In this document: piece by piece, positions 44,717 through 57,403 of the stretch
How the letters are laid out: each line of letters opens with the position of its first letter
Numbering within the stretch: position 1 is the stretch's first letter
Assembly (NCBI RefSeq): GCF_938028735.1
Contig: NZ_CALIMF010000002.1
Coordinates: 62,001-126,000, forward strand
Length of the DNA stretch: 64,000 bases
Direction: 5' to 3'
Origin: an uncultured Thermanaerothrix sp.
GTDB taxonomy: Bacteria > Chloroflexota > Anaerolineae > Anaerolineales > Anaerolineaceae
Made by a program: the position numbers and the translations under genes
The notes under the pieces: generated by a model
The model's input: the letters and a program-made list of their open reading frames with translations, nothing else
Told to the model about the DNA's origin: nothing
The model's database searches: none

Positions 44717-45827
44717 CCAAAACCTCCTTCAAGAGATCAAGGAAAGATTTCTCTTGAGGGTGCGGTTCTGCTCCCATTGTCTTGGCCAACTTCTCGAACA
44801 ATTCCCGCTGTTCGGCGGTCAGGCGGGTGGGGATTTCTATGTTGACAATCACAAGCTGATCCCCGCGGCCATTTCCGCGTAGATGGGGTACGCCTTTCCC
44901 TTTCAGGCGGAAGACCTTACCAGGCTGAGTTCCCGGCGGAATGGTCAGTTTGGCTTTTCCATCTACAGTGGGCACCTCAATCTCGGCCCCAAGCACCGCT
45001 TGGGGAATACTGATATTGAGATCCAGCAAAATATCATCATCCTTGCGCCGGAAGTACTTATGCTCCCTAACGCGAATCTCGATGTAAAGGTTGCCGTTGG
45101 GTCCCCCATAAACACCTGGCTGCCCCTCACCGGCCAGGCGAATTTGGGTACCGTTGTCCACCCCCGCTGGGATGCGCACGGTTTTGCGGAGAGTACGTCG
45201 CTCAAGCCCGCGCCCCCGGCACTGGTGGCAAGGCGTTTGAATAACCTCACCACTCCCATTACAGGTAGGGCAGGTAATGACCTGTACTAGAGACCCCAGG
45301 AAGGTCTGGCGAGTCTGGCGAACTTCCCCTCTCCCACCACAGGTGGGGCAACGCATGGGCGAGGTGCCGGGTTCCGCCCCACTCCCATGGCACACGCTAC
45401 ACGTCTCATCCCGAGTAATTTCGATCTCTTTTTCAGTGCCAAAAATGGCCTCCTCAAATTCAAGCCAAAGTGTAGTATGCAAATCGGCGCCACGCCGGGG
45501 TGTACGACGCTGACGGCGCGCACTACCTCCCATGCCAAAACCGAAGAACTCTTCAAAGAGATCCGCAAAATCAATGGTAGTGAAGTCAGGCATGCCACCC
45601 ATGCCGCTTACTCCGGCATGGCCATAACGATCATAGGCAGCCCGCTTTTCAGGGTCAGACAGCACACTGTAGGCTTCGTTAATTTCTTTGAAGATAGTTT
45701 CAGCGTCTGGCGACTTATTGACATCAGGATGATACTTGCGCGCCAGACTACGAAACGCTGCTTTGATCTCATCCAGGGTTGCGTTCCGGCTAACGCCTAA
45801 TACCTCGTAATAATCGCGCGGAGCCAT
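44709..45827 (-). CDS. dnaJ: Chaperone DnaJ
   Basis: 372 residues with all type I domains: J domain (1-70) with HPD in KYHPDVN, a Gly/Phe linker, four CxxCxGxG zinc repeats ([32 protein letters not shown]) and the C-terminal substrate-binding region. It stimulates DnaK ATPase and delivers clients. An inverted repeat lies in the 83-bp gap after dnaK. Confidence 0.97.
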   Translation of the reverse strand: MAPRDYYEVLGVSRNATLDEIKAAFRSLARKYHPDVNKSPDAETIFKEINEAYSVLSDPEKRAAYDRYGHAGVSGMGGMPDFTTIDFADLFEEFFGFGMGGSARRQRRTPRRGADLHTTLWLEFEEAIFGTEKEIEITRDETCSVCHGSGAEPGTSPMRCPTCGGRGEVRQTRQTFLGSLVQVITCPTCNGSGEVIQTPCHQCRGRGLERRTLRKTVRIPAGVDNGTQIRLAGEGQPGVYGGPNGNLYIEIRVREHKYFRRKDDDILLDLNISIPQAVLGAEIEVPTVDGKAKLTIPPGTQPGKVFRLKGKGVPHLRGNGRGDQLVIVNIEIPTRLTAEQRELFEKLAKTMGAEPHPQEKSFLDLLKEVLGG

Positions 45828-45855
45828 ATTTATCTATCTCACCCGACAAAAGAGA

Positions 45856-45880
45856 TCTTCACACTTCTGAGGTGTGAAGA
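45856..45880 (-). promoter_or_regulatory. Hairpin between dnaK and dnaJ
   Basis: TCTTCACAC (45856-45864) and GTGTGAAGA (45872-45880) make a perfect 9-bp stem with a 7-nt loop. Only a weak T-rich stretch (CTCTTTTG) follows on the minus strand. It may lower dnaJ output relative to dnaK by partial termination or RNA processing. Confidence 0.6.
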
Positions 45881-45910
45881 ACTGTCCACTTGGCATGCAG
45901 CAAAGTTTGT

Positions 45911-47797
45911 TCACGGCTCTTTGAACTCACCTTCAATCACCTCCCCATCATCAGAGGAAGAAGAGGTCGAGGTACCGCCTGACGTTGCTTCTTCTGCCGA
46001 TTGGTACATGGTGCTGCCAATGCGCTGAAGAACTTGACTAAGCGCATCATTAGCCTCACGAATGCTGGTGATATCCTGCCCTTGCATGACCTCACGCAAG
46101 TGAGCAATGGCAGATTCCACGTGTTGTTTATCCGCATCCGAAATACGCCCGCTGTGTTCGCGCAAGAGCTTCTCGGCAGCATAAATCATGTTATCCGCCT
46201 GATTGCGTACCTCAACTAACTCTTTGCGGCGACGATCAGCTTCGGCATTGGCCTCAGCCTCTTTGCGCATGCGCTCAATTTCCTCCTCAGTTAACCCAGA
46301 TGAGGCCTGAATCGTAATATGCCGACTGCGTCCGGTGGCTTTATCCTGAGCCGTCACAGTCAGGATACCGTTGGCGTCAATGTTAAAACGCACCTCAATC
46401 TGGGGCACCCCGCGAGGCGCTGGTGGAATACCATCGAGGATGAACCGACCCAGCGACTTGTTATCAGCAGCCATGGGCCGTTCGCCTTGAACCACGTGGA
46501 TCTCCACCTGGGTTTGGTTATCGGTTGCGGTGGTGAAAATCTGACTCTTACTGGTGGGAATAGCCGAATTACGCTCTACGATTGGGGTTGCCACCCCACC
46601 CAGTGTTTCCACCGAAAGCGTCAAGGGGGTTACATCCACTAGCACTACGTCCCGTACTTCACCGCCTAGTACGGCCGCCTGGATGGCCGCACCGATGGCC
46701 ACCACTTCATCGGGGTTAACGCCCTTATGGGGCTCCTTGCCAAAGAGTCGGCGTACCGCCTCTTGCACAGCTGGCATGCGGGTCATGCCACCCACCAGGA
46801 CCACTTCATTAACATCCGAGGGTTGCAAAGCCGCATCACCCAAAGCCCGCTTCACTGGTTCGATTGTGCGTTCAATGAGATCGGCGGTTAACTGCTCCAG
46901 TTTTGCCCGGGTGATGGTCTTCACCAAGTGCTTGGGGCCGGTGGAGTCGGCAGTGATATAGGGCAAGTTGATTTCGGTCTGCAACATGGTTGAAAGTTCG
47001 ATCTTCGCCTTTTCAGCCGCTTCCTTGAGCCGTTGCAGGGCCTGCCGATCCTGGCGCAAATCAACCCCCGTCTCACTTTTGAATTCTTCGATCAGATAAT
47101 CCATCAGACGTTGATCAAAATCATCCCCACCTAAGAAGGTGTCACCACTCGTGGATTTGACTTGGAAAACACCCTCACCAACATCCAAAATGGAAATATC
47201 GAAAGTCCCGCCACCCAAATCGTAAACCGCAATTACCTCGTTCTTCTTTTTGTCCAAACCATAAGCCAGAGAGGAAGCCGTAGGTTCATTAATAATGCGC
47301 AAGACTTCTAGGCCGGCGATCTTGCCAGCATCTTTAGTGGCATTGCGCTGAGCATCATTGAAATAGGCCGGTACAGTTATAACTGCTTGTGTCACGGGCT
47401 CGCCCAGATAGGCTTCTGCATCCGCCTTGAGTTTGGCCAGGATCATAGCCGAGATCTCCGGTGGAGAGTACTCCCGTCCATCTAGAACCACCCGAGCGTC
47501 CCCATTGGGAGCCTTAGTAATCTTGTAAGGAACTCGGCTGATCGTGCGCTGTACCTCGGGATCGTCGTACTTGCGACCCATCAGACGCTTGATCGAAAAG
47601 ATGGTATTTTCTGGGTTAATAATGGCCTGATTGCGAGCTGCTCGCCCAACCAAGCGCTCGTGATTTTTGTTCACGGCCACAACGGACGGAACCAGACGTT
47701 CTCCCTCAGCCGAGGGAATGACCACTGGCTCACCACCGATCATGACGGCTACTACAGAATTAGTAGTTCCTAAATCTATGCCAACAATTTTGCCCAT
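45911..47797 (-). CDS. dnaK: Chaperone DnaK (Hsp70)
   Basis: 628 residues. The ATPase domain begins with [13 protein letters not shown] and has [14 protein letters not shown] and [13 protein letters not shown]; the linker carries [15 protein letters not shown]; a substrate-binding domain and helical lid follow. The tail ends in a Ser-rich then acidic [10 protein letters not shown], the usual EEVD-like bacterial tail. Gap to grpE is 15 bp. Controlled by HrcA through CIRCE. Confidence 0.98.
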   Translation of the reverse strand: MGKIVGIDLGTTNSVVAVMIGGEPVVIPSAEGERLVPSVVAVNKNHERLVGRAARNQAIINPENTIFSIKRLMGRKYDDPEVQRTISRVPYKITKAPNGDARVVLDGREYSPPEISAMILAKLKADAEAYLGEPVTQAVITVPAYFNDAQRNATKDAGKIAGLEVLRIINEPTASSLAYGLDKKKNEVIAVYDLGGGTFDISILDVGEGVFQVKSTSGDTFLGGDDFDQRLMDYLIEEFKSETGVDLRQDRQALQRLKEAAEKAKIELSTMLQTEINLPYITADSTGPKHLVKTITRAKLEQLTADLIERTIEPVKRALGDAALQPSDVNEVVLVGGMTRMPAVQEAVRRLFGKEPHKGVNPDEVVAIGAAIQAAVLGGEVRDVVLVDVTPLTLSVETLGGVATPIVERNSAIPTSKSQIFTTATDNQTQVEIHVVQGERPMAADNKSLGRFILDGIPPAPRGVPQIEVRFNIDANGILTVTAQDKATGRSRHITIQASSGLTEEEIERMRKEAEANAEADRRRKELVEVRNQADNMIYAAEKLLREHSGRISDADKQHVESAIAHLREVMQGQDITSIREANDALSQVLQRIGSTMYQSAEEATSGGTSTSSSSDDGEVIEGEFKEP

Positions 47798-47812
47798 GGT
47801 TGATTAATCCTC

Positions 47813-48481
47813 CTAGCGTGCAACTCTCACCAGCGCTGGTCTTAGCACACGATCGCCGATGGTATAGCCCTGCTGAACCACTTCAATGATTTGACCGCTT
47901 TCATGATCGGGGCTCTCTTCGTGCGAGATGGCCTCATGCAAGTTGGGATCAAACATCGCCCCTTCGGCTGGAATACGCTTAACGCCCTCTGCCTCAAGGA
48001 TGCCCATCAGTTTCTTGTAGATAAGTTCAATGCCCTCCAGCCATTGGGCATCTACATTGGCAGGGCGATTTTTCAAGGCTCGCTCCAAATCGTCCACGAT
48101 AACTAGGTACTTCTTAAGAATGGCAGCCGCAATGGTCTCTGCTAGTTGACTCTGCTCACGTTCAATACGCTTCTTGTAGTTGATAAAATCAGCTCGCTCG
48201 CGCTGCCAGCCCTCAAAATACGCTTTCTCTGACTGCTGAGCGCGCTCCAGTTCTTGCTTCAAAGCCTCATATTCACTCAATGGTATTGTGGTCATAGGTT
48301 CACTAATCACTCCCGTTGTTCCTTCTTCTGGCTCAGCTGCTAGGGCAGCCGCCTCATCAATAGGCGGAACAGAGGTGGCTTCAGCCCCGCCTTCCGCTGA
48401 GGCTGGCGGCGCAGCCGCGGCCTGTTGTTCCTCTTCAGAGGTAAGGGATACCGCCTTAGGCTCACGCTCATCCTTCTTCAT
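47813..48481 (-). CDS. grpE: Nucleotide exchange factor GrpE
   Basis: 222 residues. An acidic, Ala-rich N-terminus (about 1-70) is followed by the long coiled coil and a C-terminal beta-wing with NLHEAISHEES and GYTIGDRVLRPALVRV. It releases ADP from DnaK. GGAGAGG precedes the ATG; the gene overlaps hrcA by 14 bases. Confidence 0.96.
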   Translation of the reverse strand: MKKDEREPKAVSLTSEEEQQAAAAPPASAEGGAEATSVPPIDEAAALAAEPEEGTTGVISEPMTTIPLSEYEALKQELERAQQSEKAYFEGWQRERADFINYKKRIEREQSQLAETIAAAILKKYLVIVDDLERALKNRPANVDAQWLEGIELIYKKLMGILEAEGVKRIPAEGAMFDPNLHEAISHEESPDHESGQIIEVVQQGYTIGDRVLRPALVRVAR

Positions 48482-49547
48482 GGTTCACCTCTCCATCCGA
48501 TTTTATCGCCGAATCATCCATTAGAGTTTCGGACACCAGATCGCTCAATAAACTAGACATAAAACGAACGATCGAAATGGCACGACCATAGGACATCCGC
48601 ATCGGCCCCAAGATCCCCAGCGTTCCCACGACCAACCCTGGCGCCCCATAGCTTCCTAATACCATGGAACATTGCCGTAGCTCCTCCCAGGTTCCCTCTC
48701 CACCTATCAGCACCTGGACGCCCCCAGGAGCGTGGGCAAGGACCGTTCGGGCCAGCAAATCTTGCAGCAATGTGGGCTCCTCAAGCAACTTAAGCGCTCG
48801 GCGCGCTTCATCGGATGTGGTAAACTCGGGTTCGGAGAGAACATTTGTAAGTCCATCTAAATAAATCTCGCCGGCCACCACGGAATCAACCTGCTCCATC
48901 TCCTCCAAAACCCACTCGAGCACGTCCGCCTCCAGACCCTCTACCAGAGAGCGCAAGGCGCGAATTTGCTCAGCGTCTTTACCATAGTACAGGGTAGTTA
49001 TGCGATGAGCCGCTTGTGAAAGTTGGTCCTGGCCGACTGGCTCGTTCAAGATCAAAATGCGTTGATGGATTTCGCCTCCCACCATCACCAGCACCATCAA
49101 GACTTGGCGCCCACGGGTTGCAATCAATTCCAGGTGTTTCAAGCGTGCTTTCTCAGGATGAGGCGCGGTCACCAACGAGGCCGCACGAGATTGATGCGCC
49201 AGAACGGAGGCGGCTAGGCGCATCCACTGTTCAACATCATGGCGCATCTGGTAGAACTGATGGCTGATCATGCGCCGGGTGGAATCGGGCAACTCAGTCG
49301 CCTGAATGAGGCGGCTGACGAAATAGCGATACCCCTCCTCCGTTGGCACACGCCCGGCGGAGGTGTGTGGTTGGCGTAAATACCCACGCTCAGTGAGCAC
49401 AGCCAATTCGTTACGCACAGTAGCCGAGGACATATCCAAGTTATACCGCGCCACCAAATGCTGCGAACCCACCGGCGTGGCCGTACGAATGTATTCGTGA
49501 ATAACCAGGGTCAGAATAAACTTCTGACGCTCGGTAAGATCGTTCAT
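48468..49547 (-). CDS. hrcA: Heat-inducible transcription repressor HrcA
   Basis: 359 residues. An N-terminal winged helix (LTERQKFILTLVIHEYI; PVGSQHL; SSATVRNELAVLTERGYL) precedes the GAF-like domain. HrcA binds CIRCE operators and needs GroEL for activity. I chose ATG 49547, because AGGTGG lies eight bases upstream; an in-frame GTG at 49559 adds four residues. It is first in hrcA-grpE-dnaK-dnaJ-prmA and represses its own promoter. Confidence 0.96.
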   Translation of the reverse strand: MNDLTERQKFILTLVIHEYIRTATPVGSQHLVARYNLDMSSATVRNELAVLTERGYLRQPHTSAGRVPTEEGYRYFVSRLIQATELPDSTRRMISHQFYQMRHDVEQWMRLAASVLAHQSRAASLVTAPHPEKARLKHLELIATRGRQVLMVLVMVGGEIHQRILILNEPVGQDQLSQAAHRITTLYYGKDAEQIRALRSLVEGLEADVLEWVLEEMEQVDSVVAGEIYLDGLTNVLSEPEFTTSDEARRALKLLEEPTLLQDLLARTVLAHAPGGVQVLIGGEGTWEELRQCSMVLGSYGAPGLVVGTLGILGPMRMSYGRAISIVRFMSSLLSDLVSETLMDDSAIKSDGEVNHEEG

Positions 49548-49565
49548 CCCTGTTTCCACCTATAA

Positions 49566-49592
49566 TTAGCACTCTCACCGCGAGAGTGCTAA
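49566..49592. promoter_or_regulatory. CIRCE operator
   Basis: Perfect TTAGCACTC-N9-GAGTGCTAA, matching the CIRCE consensus in both arms. It sits just after the expected +1 of the hrcA promoter and 19 bp before the ATG, so HrcA blocks transcription of the heat-shock operon. Confidence 0.97.
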
Positions 49593-49609
49593 ATAGCCTA
49601 CTGTGTTTC

Positions 49610-49639
49610 ATCATACCATGCCTAAATGAGAAACGTCAA
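49610..49639 (-). promoter_or_regulatory. SigA promoter of the hrcA operon
   Basis: Minus strand TTGACG (49639-49634), 18 bp, TATGAT (49615-49610); expected start near 49603, 10 bp before CIRCE. Confidence 0.8.
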
Positions 49640-49694
49640 GTCGAACCCAAAATTCTTATAAAACGCTAATAGAGACCTGCGCCCACCTCGTTTT

Positions 49695-49723
49695 TTTCCA
49701 TTTGCTCAGGTTTGGGCTATAAT
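49695..49723 (+). promoter_or_regulatory. SigA promoter for the permease gene
   Basis: TTTCCA (49695-49700), 17 bp, TATAAT (49718-49723). Expected +1 near 49730, only about six bases before the ATG at 49736, so the leader is too short for a normal Shine-Dalgarno. Confidence 0.6.
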
Positions 49724-49735
49724 CCTGTCAGACAT

Positions 49736-52658
<2,923 letters not shown>

Positions 52659-52668
52659 GGCATATGAA

Positions 52669-53484
52669 ATGACCATCACACAGGCTTTCGTTTTAGGCAT
52701 CATTCAAGGTATCACCGAATTCCTGCCAATTTCTAGTTCAGCCCATCTGGTTATCGTACCGTATCTGCTGGGTTGGCACTTCCCTGCTGATCAGGTTTTC
52801 CCCTTTGATGTCCTGGTACAGATTGGCACGTTGGTCGCTGTGATCCTCTATTTCTGGGCCGACTTATGGCACATCCTCACCATTTGGGTCAAGGACATGC
52901 TGGCACGGACACCTTTTGCTCACTTCGAATCACGGCTGGGTTGGTTGCTTTTACTCTCAACACTGCCAGGGGGCATTGGGGGAATCTTGTTGAAAGACGC
53001 AGTCGAGAGCGCCTTCTTGCGTCCCGATGTGACAGCATTCTTCCTCTTCGGTACCGCCTTATTCCTTTTCACCGCTGAAAGATATGGACGGCGTAACCGC
53101 ACCCTCGCCGATCTAAATTGGAAGGACGCGCTCTGGATCGGCGTTGCCCAGGTTCTGGCGCTCTTCCCAGGAATTTCGCGCTCAGGAGCAACGATTGCCG
53201 GGGGAATGACTCGCCATCTGGAACGCCCCGCCGCCGGACGCTACGCTTTTCTCATGGCCATTCCCATCATGCTAGCAGCAGGTGGGGCAAGTTTATGGGA
53301 TTTACGTCATGTAAACAACCTGGAGGAGTTTCTTCCGGTCATGGCCGTTGGATTCTCTACTGCCGCCGTGGTAGGCTATTTGAGCATTCACTGGTTATTA
53401 CGCTTCATCTCCCGCCACACCTTACTGATTTTTGCCTTTTACTGCATTTTTGCTGGTGGGATCACGCTTGGTATTTACTTCTAA
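52669..53484 (+). CDS. uppP: Undecaprenyl-diphosphate phosphatase UppP (BacA)
   Basis: 271 residues, about eight helices. Both catalytic segments are present: GITEFLPISSSAHL (about 14-27) and FPGISRSGATIAGG (about 165-178). It recycles the lipid carrier used for peptidoglycan and for the surface glycan encoded earlier in the window. ATG 52669 is chosen; open frame above it lies inside tgt. Confidence 0.95.
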   Translation: MTITQAFVLGIIQGITEFLPISSSAHLVIVPYLLGWHFPADQVFPFDVLVQIGTLVAVILYFWADLWHILTIWVKDMLARTPFAHFESRLGWLLLLSTLPGGIGGILLKDAVESAFLRPDVTAFFLFGTALFLFTAERYGRRNRTLADLNWKDALWIGVAQVLALFPGISRSGATIAGGMTRHLERPAAGRYAFLMAIPIMLAAGGASLWDLRHVNNLEEFLPVMAVGFSTAAVVGYLSIHWLLRFISRHTLLIFAFYCIFAGGITLGIYF

Positions 53485-53515
53485 ATGTCACTTCGCCAAC
53501 GCTATCCCTATCCGG

Positions 53516-53521
53516 TATAAT
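53516..53521 (+). promoter_or_regulatory. -10 element for leaderless udk transcript
   Basis: TATAAT at 53516-53521; expected +1 at 53528, ATG at 53529. The -35 (TTCGCC, 18-bp spacer) is weak. Confidence 0.5.
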
Positions 53522-53528
53522 TGATAAT

Positions 53529-54194
53529 ATGAATGGGAAACGACCTGTCCCTCTGGTCATTGGAATTGCAGGAGGCTCGGGATCGGGCAAAACCACGGTT
53601 GCCAATGTCATCTTAGAACGAGTGGGACGGGATCGCATCGCTTACCTGCCCCACGATGCTTACTACCGCGATCTGGCGGCTTTGCCCCCCAACCAGCGCG
53701 CAGAGGTCAACTTTGATCATCCCGATTCATTAGAAACCAGTCTCCTCATTGAGCATATCCAACGCCTCAAGCAGTGGCAACCTATTGATTTGCCAGTTTA
53801 CGATTTCACTACCCACACCCGCACCTCGCGCACCATTCGGGTCGAACCTAAGCGAGTCATTATTGTTGAGGGCATTCTGATTTTTGCTGAGCCAGCTCTG
53901 CGCGCCTTATTTGACGTCAAAATTTTTGTGGATACCGACCCGGATATTCGCTTTATCCGCCGATTGCAGCGAGATATTACTGAACGCGGGCGCACTACCG
54001 AATCGGTCATCAAGCAATACCTCAGCACAGTGCGCCCAATGCACCTGGATTTTGTAGAGCCTTCCAAACGCTATGCTGATGTCATTATCCCTGAAGGCGG
54101 GATGAATACTGTAGCCTTGGATATGGTAATCTCGCGCATTCAGGCTCTTCTCCAGGAAGAAGACTCCCTGGCCCAAGAGGCAGCCCACCCATGA
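53529..54194 (+). CDS. udk: Uridine kinase
   Basis: 221 residues. Walker A GGSGSGKTT is at about 15-23, with DAYYRDL and the lid FIRRLQRDITERGRT. It phosphorylates uridine and cytidine. The open frame reaches back to 53118, but all of that is antisense-free coding of uppP in another frame; the ATG at 53529 starts the conserved protein and has a -10 eight bases upstream. Overlaps the next gene by four bases. Confidence 0.93.
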   Translation: MNGKRPVPLVIGIAGGSGSGKTTVANVILERVGRDRIAYLPHDAYYRDLAALPPNQRAEVNFDHPDSLETSLLIEHIQRLKQWQPIDLPVYDFTTHTRTSRTIRVEPKRVIIVEGILIFAEPALRALFDVKIFVDTDPDIRFIRRLQRDITERGRTTESVIKQYLSTVRPMHLDFVEPSKRYADVIIPEGGMNTVALDMVISRIQALLQEEDSLAQEAAHP

Positions 54195-54733
54195 CCCAGG
54201 AGCAGCGTACCCGTCTGCTGCGCATCTTGGCTCTTGTGTTTGCGGTTGGGTTAACTCTTTTCCTCTACCTTAATCGCGATCGGGTCCAACACCTTCAAGG
54301 CTATGGTTATGCGGGCATTTTTCTGATCTCACTGTTGACTAATGCTACCTTGATCCTACCCATCCCCGGCGTGCTGATTACATCAGCCATGGGAGCAGTC
54401 TTCAACCCCTTCTGGGTGGCTCTGGCCGCTGGAAGTGGGGCAGCTCTGGGAGAACTTTCTGGCTATTTAGTGGGGTTTAGTGGTCAGGGAATCGTTGAAC
54501 GGACCCAATGGCACGAACGCATAGAGCCGTACATCCGCCGGTATGGGGGATTAGCCATCCTAGTCATGGCATTTGTGCCTAACCCAGCCTTCGATGTTGC
54601 CGGGATCATTGCCGGGGCCCTCAAGATGCCCCTGCGCATCTTTTTGTTTTGGTGCTGGCTAGGCAAAGTACTGAAAATGTTGATCTTTGCCTACAGCGGG
54701 GCCTTACTTCTGGGCAGTCCCCCTCCTGGCTAG
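54191..54733 (+). CDS. VTT-domain (SNARE-associated/DedA-like) membrane protein
   Basis: 180 residues with about five hydrophobic segments and the VTT pattern: LPIPGVLITSAMGAVF, GELSGYLVGF and FVPNPAFDVAGIIAGAL. Smaller than typical DedA. Relatives move or scramble lipids, including undecaprenyl phosphate in some; that would fit its place near uppP, as an inference. Coupled to udk by ATGA. Confidence 0.83.
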   Translation: MTQEQRTRLLRILALVFAVGLTLFLYLNRDRVQHLQGYGYAGIFLISLLTNATLILPIPGVLITSAMGAVFNPFWVALAAGSGAALGELSGYLVGFSGQGIVERTQWHERIEPYIRRYGGLAILVMAFVPNPAFDVAGIIAGALKMPLRIFLFWCWLGKVLKMLIFAYSGALLLGSPPPG

Positions 54734-54788
54734 TTCGAAAAGACTCCCTTGCATACCCTCACTGAGTCACATGAGAAGACCGCGTTGG

Positions 54789-56204
54789 CTACGATCTTTC
54801 GGAATGCTTTGCCTGCAAGCGACGAGCACCCTCGGCGGCTAGGCTCTGCCAGGCCTGTTCTACCTCTTCCAACACCCTGGGATCCTCGGGAATTTCGCCA
54901 TAGCGTACCTGGATATAAGCGTAAGTGAGCGTTTCTAAGGCGTTAAGGTGGTCAGGAAATAGGTCTTTGAGTACGGACAAAAACTCCAACGGAGTAGCCG
55001 CAAGGGGACGAGGACGCTCCAAAGCCGCGGCCAATTCCAAAAGATGTTGGTAAATAGCACGAATCCGATTCGCAATCTGTTGCCGAGCAATTTGATCGAG
55101 TGATTTGCGCCGTCTCCGCAAGCGCCGCGCACCTCGCACTAGGCGTGAGAATGGCAAGCGTTCCTCCAGCCCGCTTTCGGCTCGCAAGGGCAATAATAGT
55201 GTTCCAGGTGAGCGTAATTCGATCATCACCAGTACCAGGAGGCTTAAGATCACCAATAGCGCCAGTCCTGGCAGCAAACGATCAAGCAATGACCACTGAG
55301 CCGTTGGCCCCACCCCTTGGAGCAACTGCTCAACAACTCTAGGTAATTGTTCACCTCCCACAATATCAGGCAGGGGCGCCGCTGTGCCTCCCACCAACAG
55401 CGGGATCAGCCAGGAAACCAGCAACAGCACCATTGCGCCAAAGACAAACGCCACCACAACAATGGGAATTGCCACAAGTGCCATAATTCCCCAGCTCATC
55501 CATTCAACCGGGCGCTCAAGAACAACCCCTACTCCCACCCCCAATAAGGCCAACGCAAACCCCATTCCCACCACAAAAAACCACCAGGGGAGGGCCACTG
55601 CTGGTACAGCGCCCCCACGGCTCTGAAAGAGATCCACCATGTGTAAAATGCCAATGCTGCTCAAGTTAAGCGCTAAAACCAGAAAAGCTGGCCACAACGC
55701 TGCTAACGTGGGCTGCACTTCCCAGAAGACGCCATAGATAAGCAGCATGAAGATTCCCAACCGTAAGGAGGCGATAGCCCCATCGCTATCTATGCGCAGT
55801 TTTCCCAAACGTATACCCCGCCAAGTTAACAGCAGGACGGTTACTACGTGCCATCCCCACCGTCCTAGTCCTCTCTCGACTCGGAAGATTTCTTCCACAG
55901 AAAACCGTGTGAACAAGGCCGCCGCAGAGTCTCTAAGAAAGGCCCATCCCCCTAGCCCCACCGCGGCTAAAATAAAACCGGCCATTACTGCAACCGAACT
56001 CCAGGAGGTAAAACACTCGCGGTGGTGATCCAACCAACGGCTCAGACGCTCGGCCCCCAGAATAATTGCAAACAACGCAATGGCCACCCACCCCGCTTGC
56101 TGCACAGGCTGAACCAGGGCGCAGTACCACAACGTCGCCCAGACCACTTCGGCCAGAGCATTAAGTAGAATACCCGCTTCAGCCCATTGCAAAAGTCTCA
56201 TCAT
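54789..56204 (-). CDS. Membrane protein with C-terminal DUF4129 domain
   Basis: 471 residues. About eight to nine helices fill the first 370 residues; the last 90 form a cytoplasmic helical region with PLAATPLEFLSVL and LTYAYIQVRYGEIPED, typical of DUF4129. This domain usually accompanies transglutaminase-like, DUF58 and MoxR proteins. Overlaps DUF58 by four bases, so it is the third gene of that operon. No transglutaminase domain is visible. Confidence 0.8.
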   Translation of the reverse strand: MMRLLQWAEAGILLNALAEVVWATLWYCALVQPVQQAGWVAIALFAIILGAERLSRWLDHHRECFTSWSSVAVMAGFILAAVGLGGWAFLRDSAAALFTRFSVEEIFRVERGLGRWGWHVVTVLLLTWRGIRLGKLRIDSDGAIASLRLGIFMLLIYGVFWEVQPTLAALWPAFLVLALNLSSIGILHMVDLFQSRGGAVPAVALPWWFFVVGMGFALALLGVGVGVVLERPVEWMSWGIMALVAIPIVVVAFVFGAMVLLLVSWLIPLLVGGTAAPLPDIVGGEQLPRVVEQLLQGVGPTAQWSLLDRLLPGLALLVILSLLVLVMIELRSPGTLLLPLRAESGLEERLPFSRLVRGARRLRRRRKSLDQIARQQIANRIRAIYQHLLELAAALERPRPLAATPLEFLSVLKDLFPDHLNALETLTYAYIQVRYGEIPEDPRVLEEVEQAWQSLAAEGARRLQAKHSERS

Positions 56205-57403
56205 ATGTCCTTGGCTTCGCCAGCAACAGGAAGATGGATGACCTTAACCCGCGGGAGTGAGGGCGGTGGTGTTTCACTCAACGCCACCAAAACCAAGTGA
56301 TGACGGTAACGCTGAATCAAGGTTATGGCCTCTAGCAATGGGGGGTTAACCAAGGCCGTGAGTATTACTAGTGTAGCCCCCATCGAGACATGCGAAGCGG
56401 TGTGAACAAGAAAACGCTCGAACGGATGGGTGATCAATGGGGTAACGCCGGCCAACGCCTGCAGCAGCATAGCCAGATGATCCATAGTGCGCCCAGGTTG
56501 AACCTGCATGAATTGGTCGGACGAAGTCACACCCCCATTTACGGCCAACCCGACCGCATAGCCATCTTCGATCCCGTAGTAGCAAAACGAGGCCGCTACA
56601 CGGATAATTCGCTCCAGGACCTCGGGAAGCGTTCCTAACCAAGGGTGTTCCGACGTGGCCACATTGACGCACAACATCATGACCTGCGAGACAATAGGTT
56701 GATAAACTCGCGTTTGAAGTTGACCGGTGCGCACTGTTGCCGGCCAGTGGATTTGACGAAATGTGTCCTCGGGCATATAAGGGCGAACTCCAATCGTCAG
56801 GTTGGGATCTTCAAACAAACGTTTGCGAGTGCCCCGCTCTCCGTAGGGATCTTCTGAGAGCAGCCCTAGCGAAGTGCGCGATTCCAATTCCGGAAAAACA
56901 GTCACAGTTGCCGGTAACTCACGCTCCTCATGCTGTTCGGCCAAACCAAAAGGGTCACCAGATTCTAAAATCACGGGTCCCAACGTATAAATGCCGCGAG
57001 CCCCCAGACGCAAGTGAAGGTCCCGAATCACCCGACGATACCCCCACAAATGGTAGACATTGGTCAAATACCCGCGCCCAGGCACATGAGAAGGGGCCAT
57101 TACCTCGCCTTCTTGAGGAGAGAGATTCAGCGGCCAGGAGTCACGAACCCTTAGCCATGTTAACGGTAAGCGCTTTTGATTCTCGACGCTCAAACGCAAA
57201 GGGAGGGTTTCCCCAGGGAAACCGCGGCTATAGATCAAATGGCGGTGATAAACCACACGCTCCAGCGCCCACTGCTGCCAGAGATAAGTCATCCCCACCA
57301 CTGCCCCGGTTGCTAATCCCAACCCGACCAACCACTGAACACGCACCAGGGTCCCCACTAGAATGACCCCAATGATCAATGTAGCCCAAACACGGAACTT
57401 CAC
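56201..57403 (-). CDS. DUF58 domain protein
   Basis: 400 residues. Two N-terminal helices (about 5-45) anchor it; the rest carries the DUF58 core with VRPYMPEDTFRQIHWPATVRT (in parts) around 215-240, which resembles a von Willebrand A-like fold. Partner ATPases of the MoxR type remodel such proteins. Overlaps moxR by four bases. Function unknown; roles in envelope or metalloprotein assembly are proposed for the family. Confidence 0.9.
   Translation of the reverse strand: MKFRVWATLIIGVILVGTLVRVQWLVGLGLATGAVVGMTYLWQQWALERVVYHRHLIYSRGFPGETLPLRLSVENQKRLPLTWLRVRDSWPLNLSPQEGEVMAPSHVPGRGYLTNVYHLWGYRRVIRDLHLRLGARGIYTLGPVILESGDPFGLAEQHEERELPATVTVFPELESRTSLGLLSEDPYGERGTRKRLFEDPNLTIGVRPYMPEDTFRQIHWPATVRTGQLQTRVYQPIVSQVMMLCVNVATSEHPWLGTLPEVLERIIRVAASFCYYGIEDGYAVGLAVNGGVTSSDQFMQVQPGRTMDHLAMLLQALAGVTPLITHPFERFLVHTASHVSMGATLVILTALVNPPLLEAITLIQRYRHHLVLVALSETPPPSLPRVKVIHLPVAGEAKDI

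Noticed and set aside
53118-53528. Long N-terminal extension of the uridine kinase
   Set aside because: This frame lies inside uppP; the conserved kinase starts at 53529, with a -10 box right before it.
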